Positions 53,265 to 61,875 of a stretch of 64,000 bases of DNA are shown here, in pieces. Under the pieces are notes generated by a model, which ran no database searches, was not told where the DNA came from, and saw nothing but the letters and a program-made list of their open reading frames with translations. Each line of letters begins with the position of its first letter. Positions within the stretch are counted from its first letter, which is position 1. A program made the translations under genes and the position numbers. The DNA lies in assembly GCF_014204325.1 (NCBI RefSeq), contig NZ_JACHKT010000008.1, forward strand, positions 115,452-179,451, in the 5' to 3' direction. The stretch is from Arcicella rosea. Its GTDB lineage: Bacteria > Bacteroidota > Bacteroidia > Cytophagales > Spirosomataceae.

Positions 53265-55019
53265 ATGAAAAAGATTTTACTTGTACTGCTTTGCTTTGCT
53301 TTTTCCTCTTTAGCTTTTGCCCAAAATTCTAATCAAAAAACTTATTGTAATCCCGTTGATATTGGGTATCGTTACAATTTTGAGCAACTAAATGAAAAAA
53401 TTTCCTATCGCTCGGGTGCTGACCCTGTGATTATCAATCACAAAAATGAATATTACCTTTTTGTGACGATTTCGGGTGGTTATTGGCATTCAAAAGATTT
53501 AATCAACTGGAATTATATCAAGCCAAGTATGTGGCCAATGGAAGATATGTGTGCTCCTGCGGCTTTGTCGGTGCGAGATACTTTGTACTTGTTTCAATCT
53601 ACTTTTGAACAACGCCCGATTTTATTTAGCACTGAACCCGAAAAAGGTAAATTACAATTTTACAATCGTTGGTTGCCTCGTTTGCCTCAGTACATTGGCC
53701 CTTGGGATCCTGCTCTGTTTTATGATGAAGAATTAGATAAATGGTATATGTATTGGGGTTCGTCGAATGTGTATCCAATTTTTGGAGCGGAATTAGATAA
53801 AAAACGAAACCTTACTTATGCTTCTACTTACAAAGGTTTAATTTACCTCGACCCTAAAAATCATGGTTGGGAACGTTTCGGTCGTGACCACCGAGATACG
53901 ATTAAACCCTTTACAGAAGGTGCTTGGATGACCAAACACAGTGGAAAGTATTTCTTGCAATATGGAGCTCCCGGCACAGAATATAATGTTTATGCCAATG
54001 GTACTTATATTGGCGATAATCCCCTCGGCCCTTTTACTTATGCACCTTACAATCCCATTTCTTATAAACCAGGTGGATTCTTGACGGGGGCTGGTCATGG
54101 GAATACTTTCCAAGATAATTATGGGAATTATTGGAATACTGGCACGCCGTGGATTGCCGTCAACTGGAATTTTGAAAGAAGAGTAGCCATGTTTCCTACT
54201 GGTTTTGATACCGATAATCAGATGTTTGCCAATACTCGATTTGGTGATTTCCCCCATTTTTTACCGACTAAAAAATGGACACAAAAAGATGAATTATTTA
54301 CGGGTTGGATGTTACTTTCTTATAAAAAACCTTGCACAGCTTCTTCTGTAAAAGATACTTTAGTGGCGAATAAAGCCACCGACGAAAACCCTCGTTCTTT
54401 CTGGGTTTCCCATACCAACAAAGCAGGCGAATGGCTCACGGTTGATTTACAAAGTGTACAAGAGGTAAAAGCTTTACAAGTAAATTTCACCGATTATAAA
54501 TCTGATATTTTTGATAGTAACGAAGAAAGTGTATTTGCTCAATTCAAATTCTATGCTTCAAATGATAATAAAAATTGGCAATTGATTTACGATAATAGCA
54601 ATGAACCTAAACGTGACCGTCCCAATGCTTATGTGGAATTACCTCAAGCAGTAAAAACTCGCTATATCAAGTATGAAAATATTCATGTACCGATGCCCAA
54701 TTTGGCAGTAAGTGATATTCGTATTTTTGGAAATGGAACGGGCAAAGTTCCACAAACGCCAAAGAATTTAAACGTGAAACGTCAAGCGGATACTCGCAAT
54801 GCTGATATTACTTGGGAAAAATCTTCTAATGCTGTTGGCTATAATATTTTGTGGGGCATTGCTTCAGATAAATTATATCAAACGTATCAGATTTGGGCAG
54901 ATGCTCCCAGCAGTTTAGAATTAAGAGCATTGACCGTCGGACAAAAGTATTTCTGTGCTATCGAAGCATTTAATGAAAATGGTGTTTCGGTACTAAGTGA
55001 AGTAAAAGAAATAAAATAG
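53265..55019 (+). CDS. Secreted GH43-like glycoside hydrolase with discoidin and FN3 domains
   Basis: A signal peptide (ending FAQ) leads into a five-bladed-propeller domain (about 25-345) with GADPVIINHKNEYYLFVT (catalytic-base Asp type), WDPALFYDEELDKWYMYWG and TEGAWMTKHSGKYFLQYG (Glu, acid). About 350-490 is an F5/8-type C (discoidin) domain (FWVSHTNKAGEWLTVDLQ ... TRYIKYENI), and about 495-584 an FN3-like domain. This is the GH43/GH117-like arrangement for cutting arabino-, xylo- or galacto-type chains, with the discoidin domain binding glycan. The substrate is unknown. It is monocistronic. Confidence 0.88.
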   Translation: MKKILLVLLCFAFSSLAFAQNSNQKTYCNPVDIGYRYNFEQLNEKISYRSGADPVIINHKNEYYLFVTISGGYWHSKDLINWNYIKPSMWPMEDMCAPAALSVRDTLYLFQSTFEQRPILFSTEPEKGKLQFYNRWLPRLPQYIGPWDPALFYDEELDKWYMYWGSSNVYPIFGAELDKKRNLTYASTYKGLIYLDPKNHGWERFGRDHRDTIKPFTEGAWMTKHSGKYFLQYGAPGTEYNVYANGTYIGDNPLGPFTYAPYNPISYKPGGFLTGAGHGNTFQDNYGNYWNTGTPWIAVNWNFERRVAMFPTGFDTDNQMFANTRFGDFPHFLPTKKWTQKDELFTGWMLLSYKKPCTASSVKDTLVANKATDENPRSFWVSHTNKAGEWLTVDLQSVQEVKALQVNFTDYKSDIFDSNEESVFAQFKFYASNDNKNWQLIYDNSNEPKRDRPNAYVELPQAVKTRYIKYENIHVPMPNLAVSDIRIFGNGTGKVPQTPKNLNVKRQADTRNADITWEKSSNAVGYNILWGIASDKLYQTYQIWADAPSSLELRALTVGQKYFCAIEAFNENGVSVLSEVKEIK

Positions 55020-55053
55020 TAGCACGGCTTTCCAAGCCGTGTATTAAATAAAT
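55018..55053. repeat. Dispersed hairpin repeat R1, copy A
   Basis: 36 bp, matching 56771-56806 in the same orientation with two differences. It contains CACGGCTT...AAGCCGTG. It overlaps the stop codon of the GH43-like gene and is followed by a second hairpin (GCCGTTGCT/AGCAACGGC, 55053-55083). Confidence 0.8.
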
Positions 55054-55088
55054 GCCGTTGCTAGTGCGACACGAGCAACGGCAAAGAT

Positions 55089-55760
55089 TTACTTTTTCAC
55101 TTTTGCATAATACTTTTCTGCTATTTCAAGAAGCTCTGATTCACTTTTTGCCCCTGTTGCTACCTGTTCCATCTCTACTGAGAAAGCTACAAGTTCAGCC
55201 ATAGCTGTACCACTATCTGGCGACCAAATTTGCCCTGCTCTTATTCCAAACCCATTTTGAAAAGTTGAAAAAATATATGTTTCTCCATCAAAACCAAGTC
55301 TTCCTAAAAGCCTTGCTTCCTTCCCATTTATTATTCGATATTCGACTTTAGGATATTTAGTCTCGTTGATTACTCTAAAGAAGATTTCTCCTAGAAGTAT
55401 CGCTAACTTCTTATCAATCTCTTTTTTAGATTCAATTCTTTCTACTTTTGTATTTTTGTTTTGCTTAATAGTTTCTAATTGTCTAGTAAAGGTTCTTGTC
55501 GAAAGCACGTAAGTATCTTTTACCTTATCAACACTTATTACTTTTTCTGGAGAAAATGAAGCTAAAACAAATACCCTTGCTAAAGGATTATCATCATATC
55601 CATCCAATAAATGTACTCGTTTCAGAGAATAAGACTCGTTTTGAGAATTAAAAGAAGTTAAATAGCCATTTACAGGCTCTAAATGTTCTTGTGCTTTTGC
55701 TACTTGACTAATTATCATAAATAGGCTTAAAAAGTAGCGTAAATTTATTTTGCAGGACAT
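55089..55760 (-). CDS. Secreted protein of unknown function
   Basis: The ATG at 55760 gives a typical signal peptide (MSCKINLRYFLSLFMIISQ, ending AKAQ); the frame is open for another 41 codons upstream, but this part reads through repeat-like sequence and is basic and non-conserved in look. The mature 200 residues alternate strands and helices, with no recognised motif (VHLLDGYDDNPLARVFVLAS, EYRIINGKEARLLGRLGFDG). Probably periplasmic. Its neighbours are repeats and an RlaP-type gene transcribed the same way. Function unknown. Confidence 0.7.
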   Translation of the reverse strand: MSCKINLRYFLSLFMIISQVAKAQEHLEPVNGYLTSFNSQNESYSLKRVHLLDGYDDNPLARVFVLASFSPEKVISVDKVKDTYVLSTRTFTRQLETIKQNKNTKVERIESKKEIDKKLAILLGEIFFRVINETKYPKVEYRIINGKEARLLGRLGFDGETYIFSTFQNGFGIRAGQIWSPDSGTAMAELVAFSVEMEQVATGAKSESELLEIAEKYYAKVKK

Positions 55761-55904
55761 AGTTATAAAAGTTTTTTTGAGTGTACTTTGAGTAATTAAT
55801 AATCGTAAAAAAAACTTGCTTATTACTCTCTTGCCATTACCCATATCCTCACGCACAACTCGCTTGTTGTTCATTAGATACAAGCAACGACAAAACTAAT
55901 TTCT

Positions 55905-56675
55905 TTAACCCCACACTTCATTGATTGTTTGTTTAAATAATTCGTCAAGCAAGGCGGTATTTGGTTGGTTGGTTTGTTCAAACGATTTTATGTAGTTGTT
56001 ATAAAAATCTATTTTCTGTTCAAGGAAGTCATTAAGTATTTGAATTTTAGGTTCTTCGTTTAGTTCTTCTCCTGATATTTTTCTGAATAGTAATTCTTGA
56101 ATAGCTGTTTTTACATTTTGGTCTGTTACTTGGCTATCAACAAGTATCTTAAATTCCATTGGAGCCATGGTATTTGTTTCCATAATCCAGTCACAAGCAA
56201 GTATCGGTCGTAATACGTAAAAGTATTTTTTAGTTCTTACCATATCTTTTAATAAATACGTTTGATAATTCCTCTCAGCCATGTGCAAGTAATGATGCAA
56301 ACAAGATTTAGGGTTAAAAAACGCTTTGGTAAGGTCACGGAGTTTTTCTGCGGTAGAATATTGTTGTAAGTACACCATTGGACTTCTCAGCCACTCCAAC
56401 ATTGGTGGATTTGATTTTCTAAAAAGTCGCAATGCTTTTTTGAGTTCCCAGCCTGCAAGGTCTATATCGTTTGGTAAAATTTCTTCTTGATTATCTCTTT
56501 CAGCATCAATTTTTAGATACCAATCTAGTTTATGAATGTAAATATATCTTACGTCCCAATCACTATTGGTAGAGGCAAAACCCCAAGCCCGACTACCACT
56601 TTCAACGGCATACAAAATTTTGATGTCGTGCTGAATTTCAAGCCTTAAAAGTTCTTTTTTTATTTCCTCCGTCAT
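55905..56675 (-). CDS. RlaP/YcgL-type nucleotidyltransferase
   Basis: The 256-residue protein shows the DNA polymerase-beta-like nucleotidyltransferase signature ESGSRAWGFASTNSDWDVRYIYIH (residues about 25-48), with the G-S...D-x-D metal triad, and downstream DIDLAGWELKKALRLFRKSNPPMLEWL, which is typical of COG3541/RlaP proteins. These are proposed to act in RNA repair by nucleotide transfer; biological substrates are mostly unknown. No signal or membrane segment. It starts about 270 bp from the KAP gene, with a dispersed repeat between. Confidence 0.88.
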   Translation of the reverse strand: MTEEIKKELLRLEIQHDIKILYAVESGSRAWGFASTNSDWDVRYIYIHKLDWYLKIDAERDNQEEILPNDIDLAGWELKKALRLFRKSNPPMLEWLRSPMVYLQQYSTAEKLRDLTKAFFNPKSCLHHYLHMAERNYQTYLLKDMVRTKKYFYVLRPILACDWIMETNTMAPMEFKILVDSQVTDQNVKTAIQELLFRKISGEELNEEPKIQILNDFLEQKIDFYNNYIKSFEQTNQPNTALLDELFKQTINEVWG

Positions 56676-56770
56676 TTTTTGTATTACTTATTGATGTATT
56701 TGACTATTTGCTAAAGTTGAGTACCTTGCTTGTTGCTTACGTGACACGAGAAACGGCAGAAGAAAAAAAT

Positions 56771-56806
56771 AGTAGCACGGCTTTTCAAGCCGTATATTAA
56801 ATAAAT
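56771..56806. repeat. Dispersed hairpin repeat R1, copy B
   Basis: Same 36-bp unit as 55018-55053 with two changes. Just upstream at 56732-56758 is a sequence (GTTGCTTACGTGACACGAGA) resembling the second hairpin next to copy A. A perfect 11-bp palindrome (56858-56880) lies 52 bp downstream. Confidence 0.75.
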
Positions 56807-56948
56807 TCCCTAAATAGCTCAAGCATAAGGCTTGAATTAGGCATCCCCGACTTTTTTTAATTCAGTTTCAAACTGAATTAGTTTTATCTAAGTCTAATTG
56901 ACGCTTTGCATAATACTTGAACTAGTGGAGAAACTGGCACGTTAAATA

Positions 56949-58784
56949 TTATTTATTCTTTGTTTCTTTTAGATGTAAACATATTTTTTGTAAAGTTTCA
57001 AATAAGGTTTTCAATAAAAACTTCCTTGGCTGTTGCAAGATACCGTTGTTATTTATAAAATTGTTTAAATTTTCTTTCAACATAAACAGACTTTCAAAAT
57101 CTTCAAATAAATACTCTCCAATATTTTTAGATTTATATCTACTGTTTAACAGTTCTGTAAAATTAAATATCTGTTTATTTGAAGTTTGTGTAATAGCCTC
57201 GAAAAGCAACTTACTATTCACATATTGAAAAAGTTCTTTTGAATATTTTTGTTTTTCAAATATTGACTCCAAAGCAAATTCATCATTTTTAATTATGCTA
57301 TTAATTAATTTATTACTGTCGTCAATATATTGTCCTTTTTTGATTTCAAGATGAATATTTTCTACAATTGCTTTTATTCTAGTTACCTCTGGATTATCAT
57401 CACCAAAATGTAATAAATTGTCCAATACTTTATCATTAATTTCTTTTCGAGACTTTGCTATATCAAGACCTTCAAGTAATAACTTATTTATTTCCTCATT
57501 TGATTCAACTATTAGATTATTTTCCGAGAAAAAATAAAAAAAATTAGCTATTTGGACATAGTCATAAATAGTATATTTACCTTCTTTTGCAAAGTTTAGA
57601 ACACTCCAAGTTAACTTTTTGAAATCATCATCGGATAATTCCCGAAACTTGTAGTTTAGTAATGTTCTAAAATCTTGAATTTCTTGTGATATTATTTCTG
57701 GATAACGCTTATTAATTTCGGCATTGAGGTCTGAAAGTTTTATATAACCTGAAAGTATGAAAGAATAAATAGATGGATAATAAAAATAATTTTTAATCCT
57801 ATTTTCTAAATAGGTTTCATAAAAACCTTGTGCATAAGTTTTGACTTTATCTTTTCCACTTGAAGACTCTCTTATTGTTTGAGCAATATTTAATGAGTAA
57901 TAATGTTCATTAATTTCATCAATCCCATTTGGATTTTTATAATCTGATGAATTTAAGTTTCCTTTTTTGAACTCAAAAGATATGATTGCTGTAAAAAGAA
58001 TTATTTCTTGAATATACTTTTCTTCCACATTTTTAAAGACTGGAAATATTCTTTCTAAAATATCTAAGTAAAAAGAAATTACTCTAAGATTGTCTTGTTT
58101 ATATTCGGTTAATATATCAATCAAAGTAGGTTCATGAATTATTAAAAAGTTATAAAAACCATTTTTATCTTTATCATATTTTTTAAATAATTGTGGCAGT
58201 ATTTCTCTAATGTTTAATTCAAAATTTAAAACACGACCAATGACCTTTTCTTTAATATTGTCATATCCTTTTTGAGAAACATCAATATTATTTTCGTCTG
58301 CAAGAATAATTGTTTTTAATTTTTTATGTTCAACATAATTATTAATAAAACCTAGTACTTCTTTTACAGGCATTTGACAACGTTCTAAATCATCAAAACA
58401 TATTACGTAACTAGAAAAATCAAGAGAATCAATACTTACATCTTTAAAAATGTCCGTTAGACTAGTTTTTAAATAATGCTTACTTACTTGATTTAAAACA
58501 TTAGTTAAAAGTGTTATTAAATTTTTTGTTCTTGTATCTTCTTGTTTGCCAATAAATGGTAATAGTTTAATAAAAAGTAGATGTTCAAGATTTTCAATTT
58601 TACTTATCCCATTTAATGACAGATAAACAACCTTAAATTTATTATCTTCTGCAATTTTACTTAAATGGTACTTCCAAAAGAATGTTTTTCCACTTCCCCA
58701 CGTTCCGTTTAACAAAACGGCATACTGAGTTTCTTTAGTCTTTAAATAATCACTAAAAATTATCTTTATATCCTCCGAATTCAT
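56949..58784 (-). CDS. KAP-family P-loop NTPase
   Basis: The ATG at 58784 is preferred over the TTG at 58793. A KAP NTPase domain fills the N-terminus: Walker A LLNGTWGSGKTFFWKYHL (residues 27-34), Walker B YVICFDDLERCQM (Asp131-Asp132, the DDLER motif of KAP) and the sensor segment ILADENNIDVSQKGYDNIKEKV. The remaining 420 residues are helical, Asn/Lys/Ile-rich, and no membrane pair is evident, unlike many KAP proteins. Base composition is visibly more AT-rich than the neighbours, suggesting transfer. KAP proteins occur in some phage-exclusion functions such as PifA; a defence role is a guess. Confidence 0.88.
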   Translation of the reverse strand: MNSEDIKIIFSDYLKTKETQYAVLLNGTWGSGKTFFWKYHLSKIAEDNKFKVVYLSLNGISKIENLEHLLFIKLLPFIGKQEDTRTKNLITLLTNVLNQVSKHYLKTSLTDIFKDVSIDSLDFSSYVICFDDLERCQMPVKEVLGFINNYVEHKKLKTIILADENNIDVSQKGYDNIKEKVIGRVLNFELNIREILPQLFKKYDKDKNGFYNFLIIHEPTLIDILTEYKQDNLRVISFYLDILERIFPVFKNVEEKYIQEIILFTAIISFEFKKGNLNSSDYKNPNGIDEINEHYYSLNIAQTIRESSSGKDKVKTYAQGFYETYLENRIKNYFYYPSIYSFILSGYIKLSDLNAEINKRYPEIISQEIQDFRTLLNYKFRELSDDDFKKLTWSVLNFAKEGKYTIYDYVQIANFFYFFSENNLIVESNEEINKLLLEGLDIAKSRKEINDKVLDNLLHFGDDNPEVTRIKAIVENIHLEIKKGQYIDDSNKLINSIIKNDEFALESIFEKQKYSKELFQYVNSKLLFEAITQTSNKQIFNFTELLNSRYKSKNIGEYLFEDFESLFMLKENLNNFINNNGILQQPRKFLLKTLFETLQKICLHLKETKNK

Positions 58785-58798
58785 AATTTCCAATTAAG

Positions 58799-58806
58799 CA
58801 AATTTA
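58799..58806 (-). promoter_or_regulatory. -7 box of the KAP gene
   Basis: TAAATTTG on the minus strand, 15 bp before the ATG. It places transcription start near 58792, so the ATG rather than the TTG should be used. Confidence 0.45.
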
Positions 58807-58984
58807 AAACCACCACACCAATGTCTGTTATATTCTTATTTACATATTCTAAATATTAACTTACTAAAATCATTCACATTCCCCAAATCATCAATCAATT
58901 CATTTTCAAAAACTTATTAAACGGTATTATAATTTTATCTTGTGATAAATATACAATAGACATTAATGCTTTTCGAGCTTAATT

Positions 58985-59425
58985 TGAGTGCTTCACAAGT
59001 TTAACTCTCACACTTTCAAAGTTCATTGAGGGCTTCACAAGTTTAACTCCCATAATTTCAAGGTTCTTTGAGGGCTTCACACGTTGAACTCCCACACTTT
59101 CAAAGTTCTTTGAAAGCTTCACAAGTTTAACTCCCACACTTTCAAAGTTCATTGAGGGCTTCACACAATTAACTCCCACACTTTCAAAGTTCATTGAGGG
59201 CTTCACACGTTTAACTCCCATACTTTCAAAGTTCTTTGATGGCTTCACAAGTTTTACTCCTATAGTTTCAAAGTTTTTTGAGGGCTTCACACGTTTAACT
59301 CCCATAGTTTCAAGATTCTTTGCGGGCTTCACACGTTTAACTCCCATTGTTTCAAGGTTCGTTGAGGGCTTCACACGTTTAACTCCCATAGTTTCAAGAT
59401 TCTTTGCGGGCTTCACAAAGTTATT
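58985..59425. repeat. 42-bp tandem repeat (minisatellite), about 10.5 units
   Basis: Units of 42 bp run head to tail (on the plus strand each has GGGCTTCACA and TTTAACTCCCA), diverging at several sites. The minus strand stays open for 145 codons from a GTG (14-residue unit MGVKRVKPSKNLET), but no ATG starts it, upstream stops close the frame, and almost all differences between units would change residues. So it is more probably a noncoding minisatellite. There are no spacers, so it is not a CRISPR array. It sits between the KAP gene and the ABC ATPase gene. Confidence 0.9.
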
Positions 59426-59642
59426 TCCCGCCTTTGCTTCTTCATTAGCGGGCTTTGCAGGATGCTCTTTGTGCTTTGTAATCTTTTATTAATTCTCTTT
59501 GGGTGGTGTTGGTATGATATTAGAGGGGAATTTTACTTTATAAAGTGGTGTTGAGCTATTTGGACAGTGATTTGTTGAAGAGATACAGAAAATATATAGC
59601 GTATCGCAACGAATTTTGTAAATTCGGGAAAGATTTGAATCT
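59426..59642. other. Repeat-flanking intergenic region
   Basis: About 215 bp: a degenerate edge of the minisatellite (another GCGGGCTTTGC stretch to about 59460) followed by the ABC gene's leader. No gene. Confidence 0.5.
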
Positions 59643-60386
59643 ATGATTGAGATAAAAGACATTAGAAAAGCCTTTAATGGGCGAGATATTCTACTTGGTA
59701 TCAATGGCGAATTTAAGCCTGGCGATACTTCATTAATCATTGGTGGAAGTGGTACAGGTAAAAGTGTATTGCTAAAATGTATGATTGGTATTGTAAAACC
59801 TGAACACGGACAAATTTTGTATGATGGGCGTGATTTTCATAATTCTGATGAGGAAGTGAGAAAAACGATTCGTCGTGAGATGGGTGTTTTGTTCCAAGGT
59901 GGTGCTTTATTTGACTCTAAGACGGTGTTGGATAACGTGAAGTTTCCTTTAGATATGCTTACCGACATGACTGAGGAGGAAAAAATAGAAAGGGCTCAGT
60001 TTTGTTTAAAACGTGTGGAATTAGAGAACGCTGGTGCAAGGATGCCTTCGGAGGTTTCGGGAGGGATGAAAAAAAGAGTGGGTATTGCAAGGGCAATTGT
60101 GATGAATCCTAAATACTTATTCTGTGATGAACCAAACTCTGGGCTAGACCCGCTGACTTCTGTTAAAATTGATGAATTGATTAAGGAAATTACGGATGAG
60201 TTTAATATTACGACCATCGTAATTACCCATGATATGAATTCGGTTATCGGGATTGGTGAGAAAATTATGTTCCTTTACAAAGGGCTAAAGGTTTGGGAAG
60301 GCGACAATAAGAACATTCGTACTTCGGCTGTGCCAGAATTAAATGAGTTTATCTTTGCTAATAAACTTTTGCAGGAGATGCGTTAG
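59643..60386 (+). CDS. MlaF-like ABC transporter ATPase
   Basis: 247 residues with Walker A GGSGTGKSVLLKCMIG (residues 34-49), Q-loop LFQGGALFDSKTVLDNV, signature SGGMKKRVGIARAI, Walker B YLFCDEPNSGLDP and H-loop IVITHDMNS. The GGALFDS and NSGLDP variants are typical of MlaF/Ttg2A, the ATPase of the phospholipid-trafficking Mla transporter in the inner membrane. The MlaE permease and MlaD substrate-binding genes normally beside it are not in the window, and the gene begins after the minisatellite. So it is a displaced or orphan copy, or its partners are elsewhere. Confidence 0.9.
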   Translation: MIEIKDIRKAFNGRDILLGINGEFKPGDTSLIIGGSGTGKSVLLKCMIGIVKPEHGQILYDGRDFHNSDEEVRKTIRREMGVLFQGGALFDSKTVLDNVKFPLDMLTDMTEEEKIERAQFCLKRVELENAGARMPSEVSGGMKKRVGIARAIVMNPKYLFCDEPNSGLDPLTSVKIDELIKEITDEFNITTIVITHDMNSVIGIGEKIMFLYKGLKVWEGDNKNIRTSAVPELNEFIFANKLLQEMR

Positions 60387-60393
60387 GTTTTGT

Positions 60394-60615
60394 GACTTTA
60401 GGACTTGAAGACGTAAGACTAAAAGAGACAAGATTTTTGAAATAAAAAATTCAAAAAGTTATTGGTAGCGGTAACCCTAGCGGTTACCGTTTTGATTTAT
60501 TTTCCAAACAAAAACGGTAACCGCAAGGGTTACCGCTACAATTATCTTTGTATTAGATAGACCAAAAGTCCTGTGTCTTTCATCTAGCATCTTTTAGTCT
60601 TCAAGTCCTAAAGTC
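60394..60615. repeat. Nested palindromic element after the ABC ATPase gene
   Basis: Perfect 19-bp outer arms (60394-60412 / 60597-60615), and inside them a 29-bp near-perfect inverted repeat (60465-60493 / 60511-60539, one mismatch), rich in GGTTACCG. It fills the gap between convergent genes; no ORF. Confidence 0.85.
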
Positions 60616-60624
60616 TCAAAAAAA

Positions 60625-61737
60625 TCAATCCAAAAGGGCTTTTGCTTCTGCAATCGTTGCTTTGTATTCTGCTAATTTTGAAGCTTTTTTGGCATATTCT
60701 TTCATTTTACTGTGCTGTCCTCCACGTTTTGCGATGCGTGCCAAAGCTAAATAAGCTAATCCGTGATAATCTTTGGTGAAACGCTCGTCGTAAGGCATTT
60801 TTACTCCTTTTTGTAAGTAGGCCTCCGCTAGTTTATCGTCCTTTTTATCTTTCTCAGCAATCAAACCTTTAAAAATTGTTCCCGCACACTGAAACATCAC
60901 TCCTTTTTGCTTTAAAATTTTGTTAGCAATGTCATCTGCATCATTATGTTTGCCTAAGGCAGTCAAGAAATCCATTCTTTGCATTTGAAAGAGTAAATTA
61001 TCAGGATATTTTTCGGCAAGTATAGTATTGTATTGTAATGCTTTTGCTGGATTTGCTTCATATTTCATATATACATAACCTGCATAAAAAGCTGCTTCTG
61101 TTTTTACAAAAATGGTTTTTCTGGTTGCCAAATCTAACTGTTGTAAACCTAGTTTTTTGTTGCCATCGGCAAACATCCAAATCACTGATTTTATTACTGG
61201 ATGCGTTTCTGGATATTCTATTCTGTAATAATTATAAATACCCGACGAATACAAAAACTCTGGTTGTTTTTCTGTTAACGCTAAGCCTTTCTTTAAATGC
61301 GAATAGGCTTTTTTGGCAACACCAACGGCTTTCATAAATTCTTGGTTATCGGCATCATAAGCGGCTAAGTAACCCAAAGTTGCTAGTTCAAAGAAATTGG
61401 CTTCAATGTCTTCATCGTTTTTATCTAACATTGCCTCCGCTAAAGCTCTACTTTGATTCAGATAAGCTAAGTATGTTTTTTGTTGATTAGGAAAGTCTTT
61501 CAAAGGAAAATATTGTAATTCCGTTTGAATTGCCATTAAAGTATAAAACACAGGATGTTGTGGATGTCTAACTTTTAGTTTACTAAAAATCTCTGCCGAT
61601 TCTTTAAAATCATACGAATACATTTTATCCAAACCTTGAGAAATTAATTGGCGAGTGGTGGCATCATTTAATATTTGAGCTTTACTTTGAAGAAAAAAGC
61701 CTAATGTAAGTGTTACTAAAACAAATATTTTTTTCAT
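60625..61737 (-). CDS. Secreted TPR-like protein
   Basis: The 370-residue protein has a signal peptide (ending QSKAQ) and then repeated helix pairs of the TPR/SEL1 type (LDKMYSYDFKESAEIFSKLK, LEKAYLQKG). It probably works in the periplasm as a scaffold; no enzymatic motif is seen. It is monocistronic and convergent with the ABC gene across the palindromic element. Confidence 0.85.
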   Translation of the reverse strand: MKKIFVLVTLTLGFFLQSKAQILNDATTRQLISQGLDKMYSYDFKESAEIFSKLKVRHPQHPVFYTLMAIQTELQYFPLKDFPNQQKTYLAYLNQSRALAEAMLDKNDEDIEANFFELATLGYLAAYDADNQEFMKAVGVAKKAYSHLKKGLALTEKQPEFLYSSGIYNYYRIEYPETHPVIKSVIWMFADGNKKLGLQQLDLATRKTIFVKTEAAFYAGYVYMKYEANPAKALQYNTILAEKYPDNLLFQMQRMDFLTALGKHNDADDIANKILKQKGVMFQCAGTIFKGLIAEKDKKDDKLAEAYLQKGVKMPYDERFTKDYHGLAYLALARIAKRGGQHSKMKEYAKKASKLAEYKATIAEAKALLD

Positions 61738-61875
61738 ATTGGAAGTTTAAATAAATAAAGCGAATTGAATTTTAAGCATTTCACACACAATAGAAGTCCT
61801 AAATACTTACTTTTGTCCTGATAATTTTTAATTTTTCGTTAATATAGACGATTATTTGTTACCTAACATTGATAC

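Noticed and set aside
58979..59416. 145-codon minus-strand ORF over the 42-bp repeat
   Set aside because: GTG start only, stop codons just upstream, and repeat differences mostly change residues; treated as a minisatellite.
58985..59425. CRISPR array
   Set aside because: Units are contiguous with no unique spacers, and no cas genes are present.
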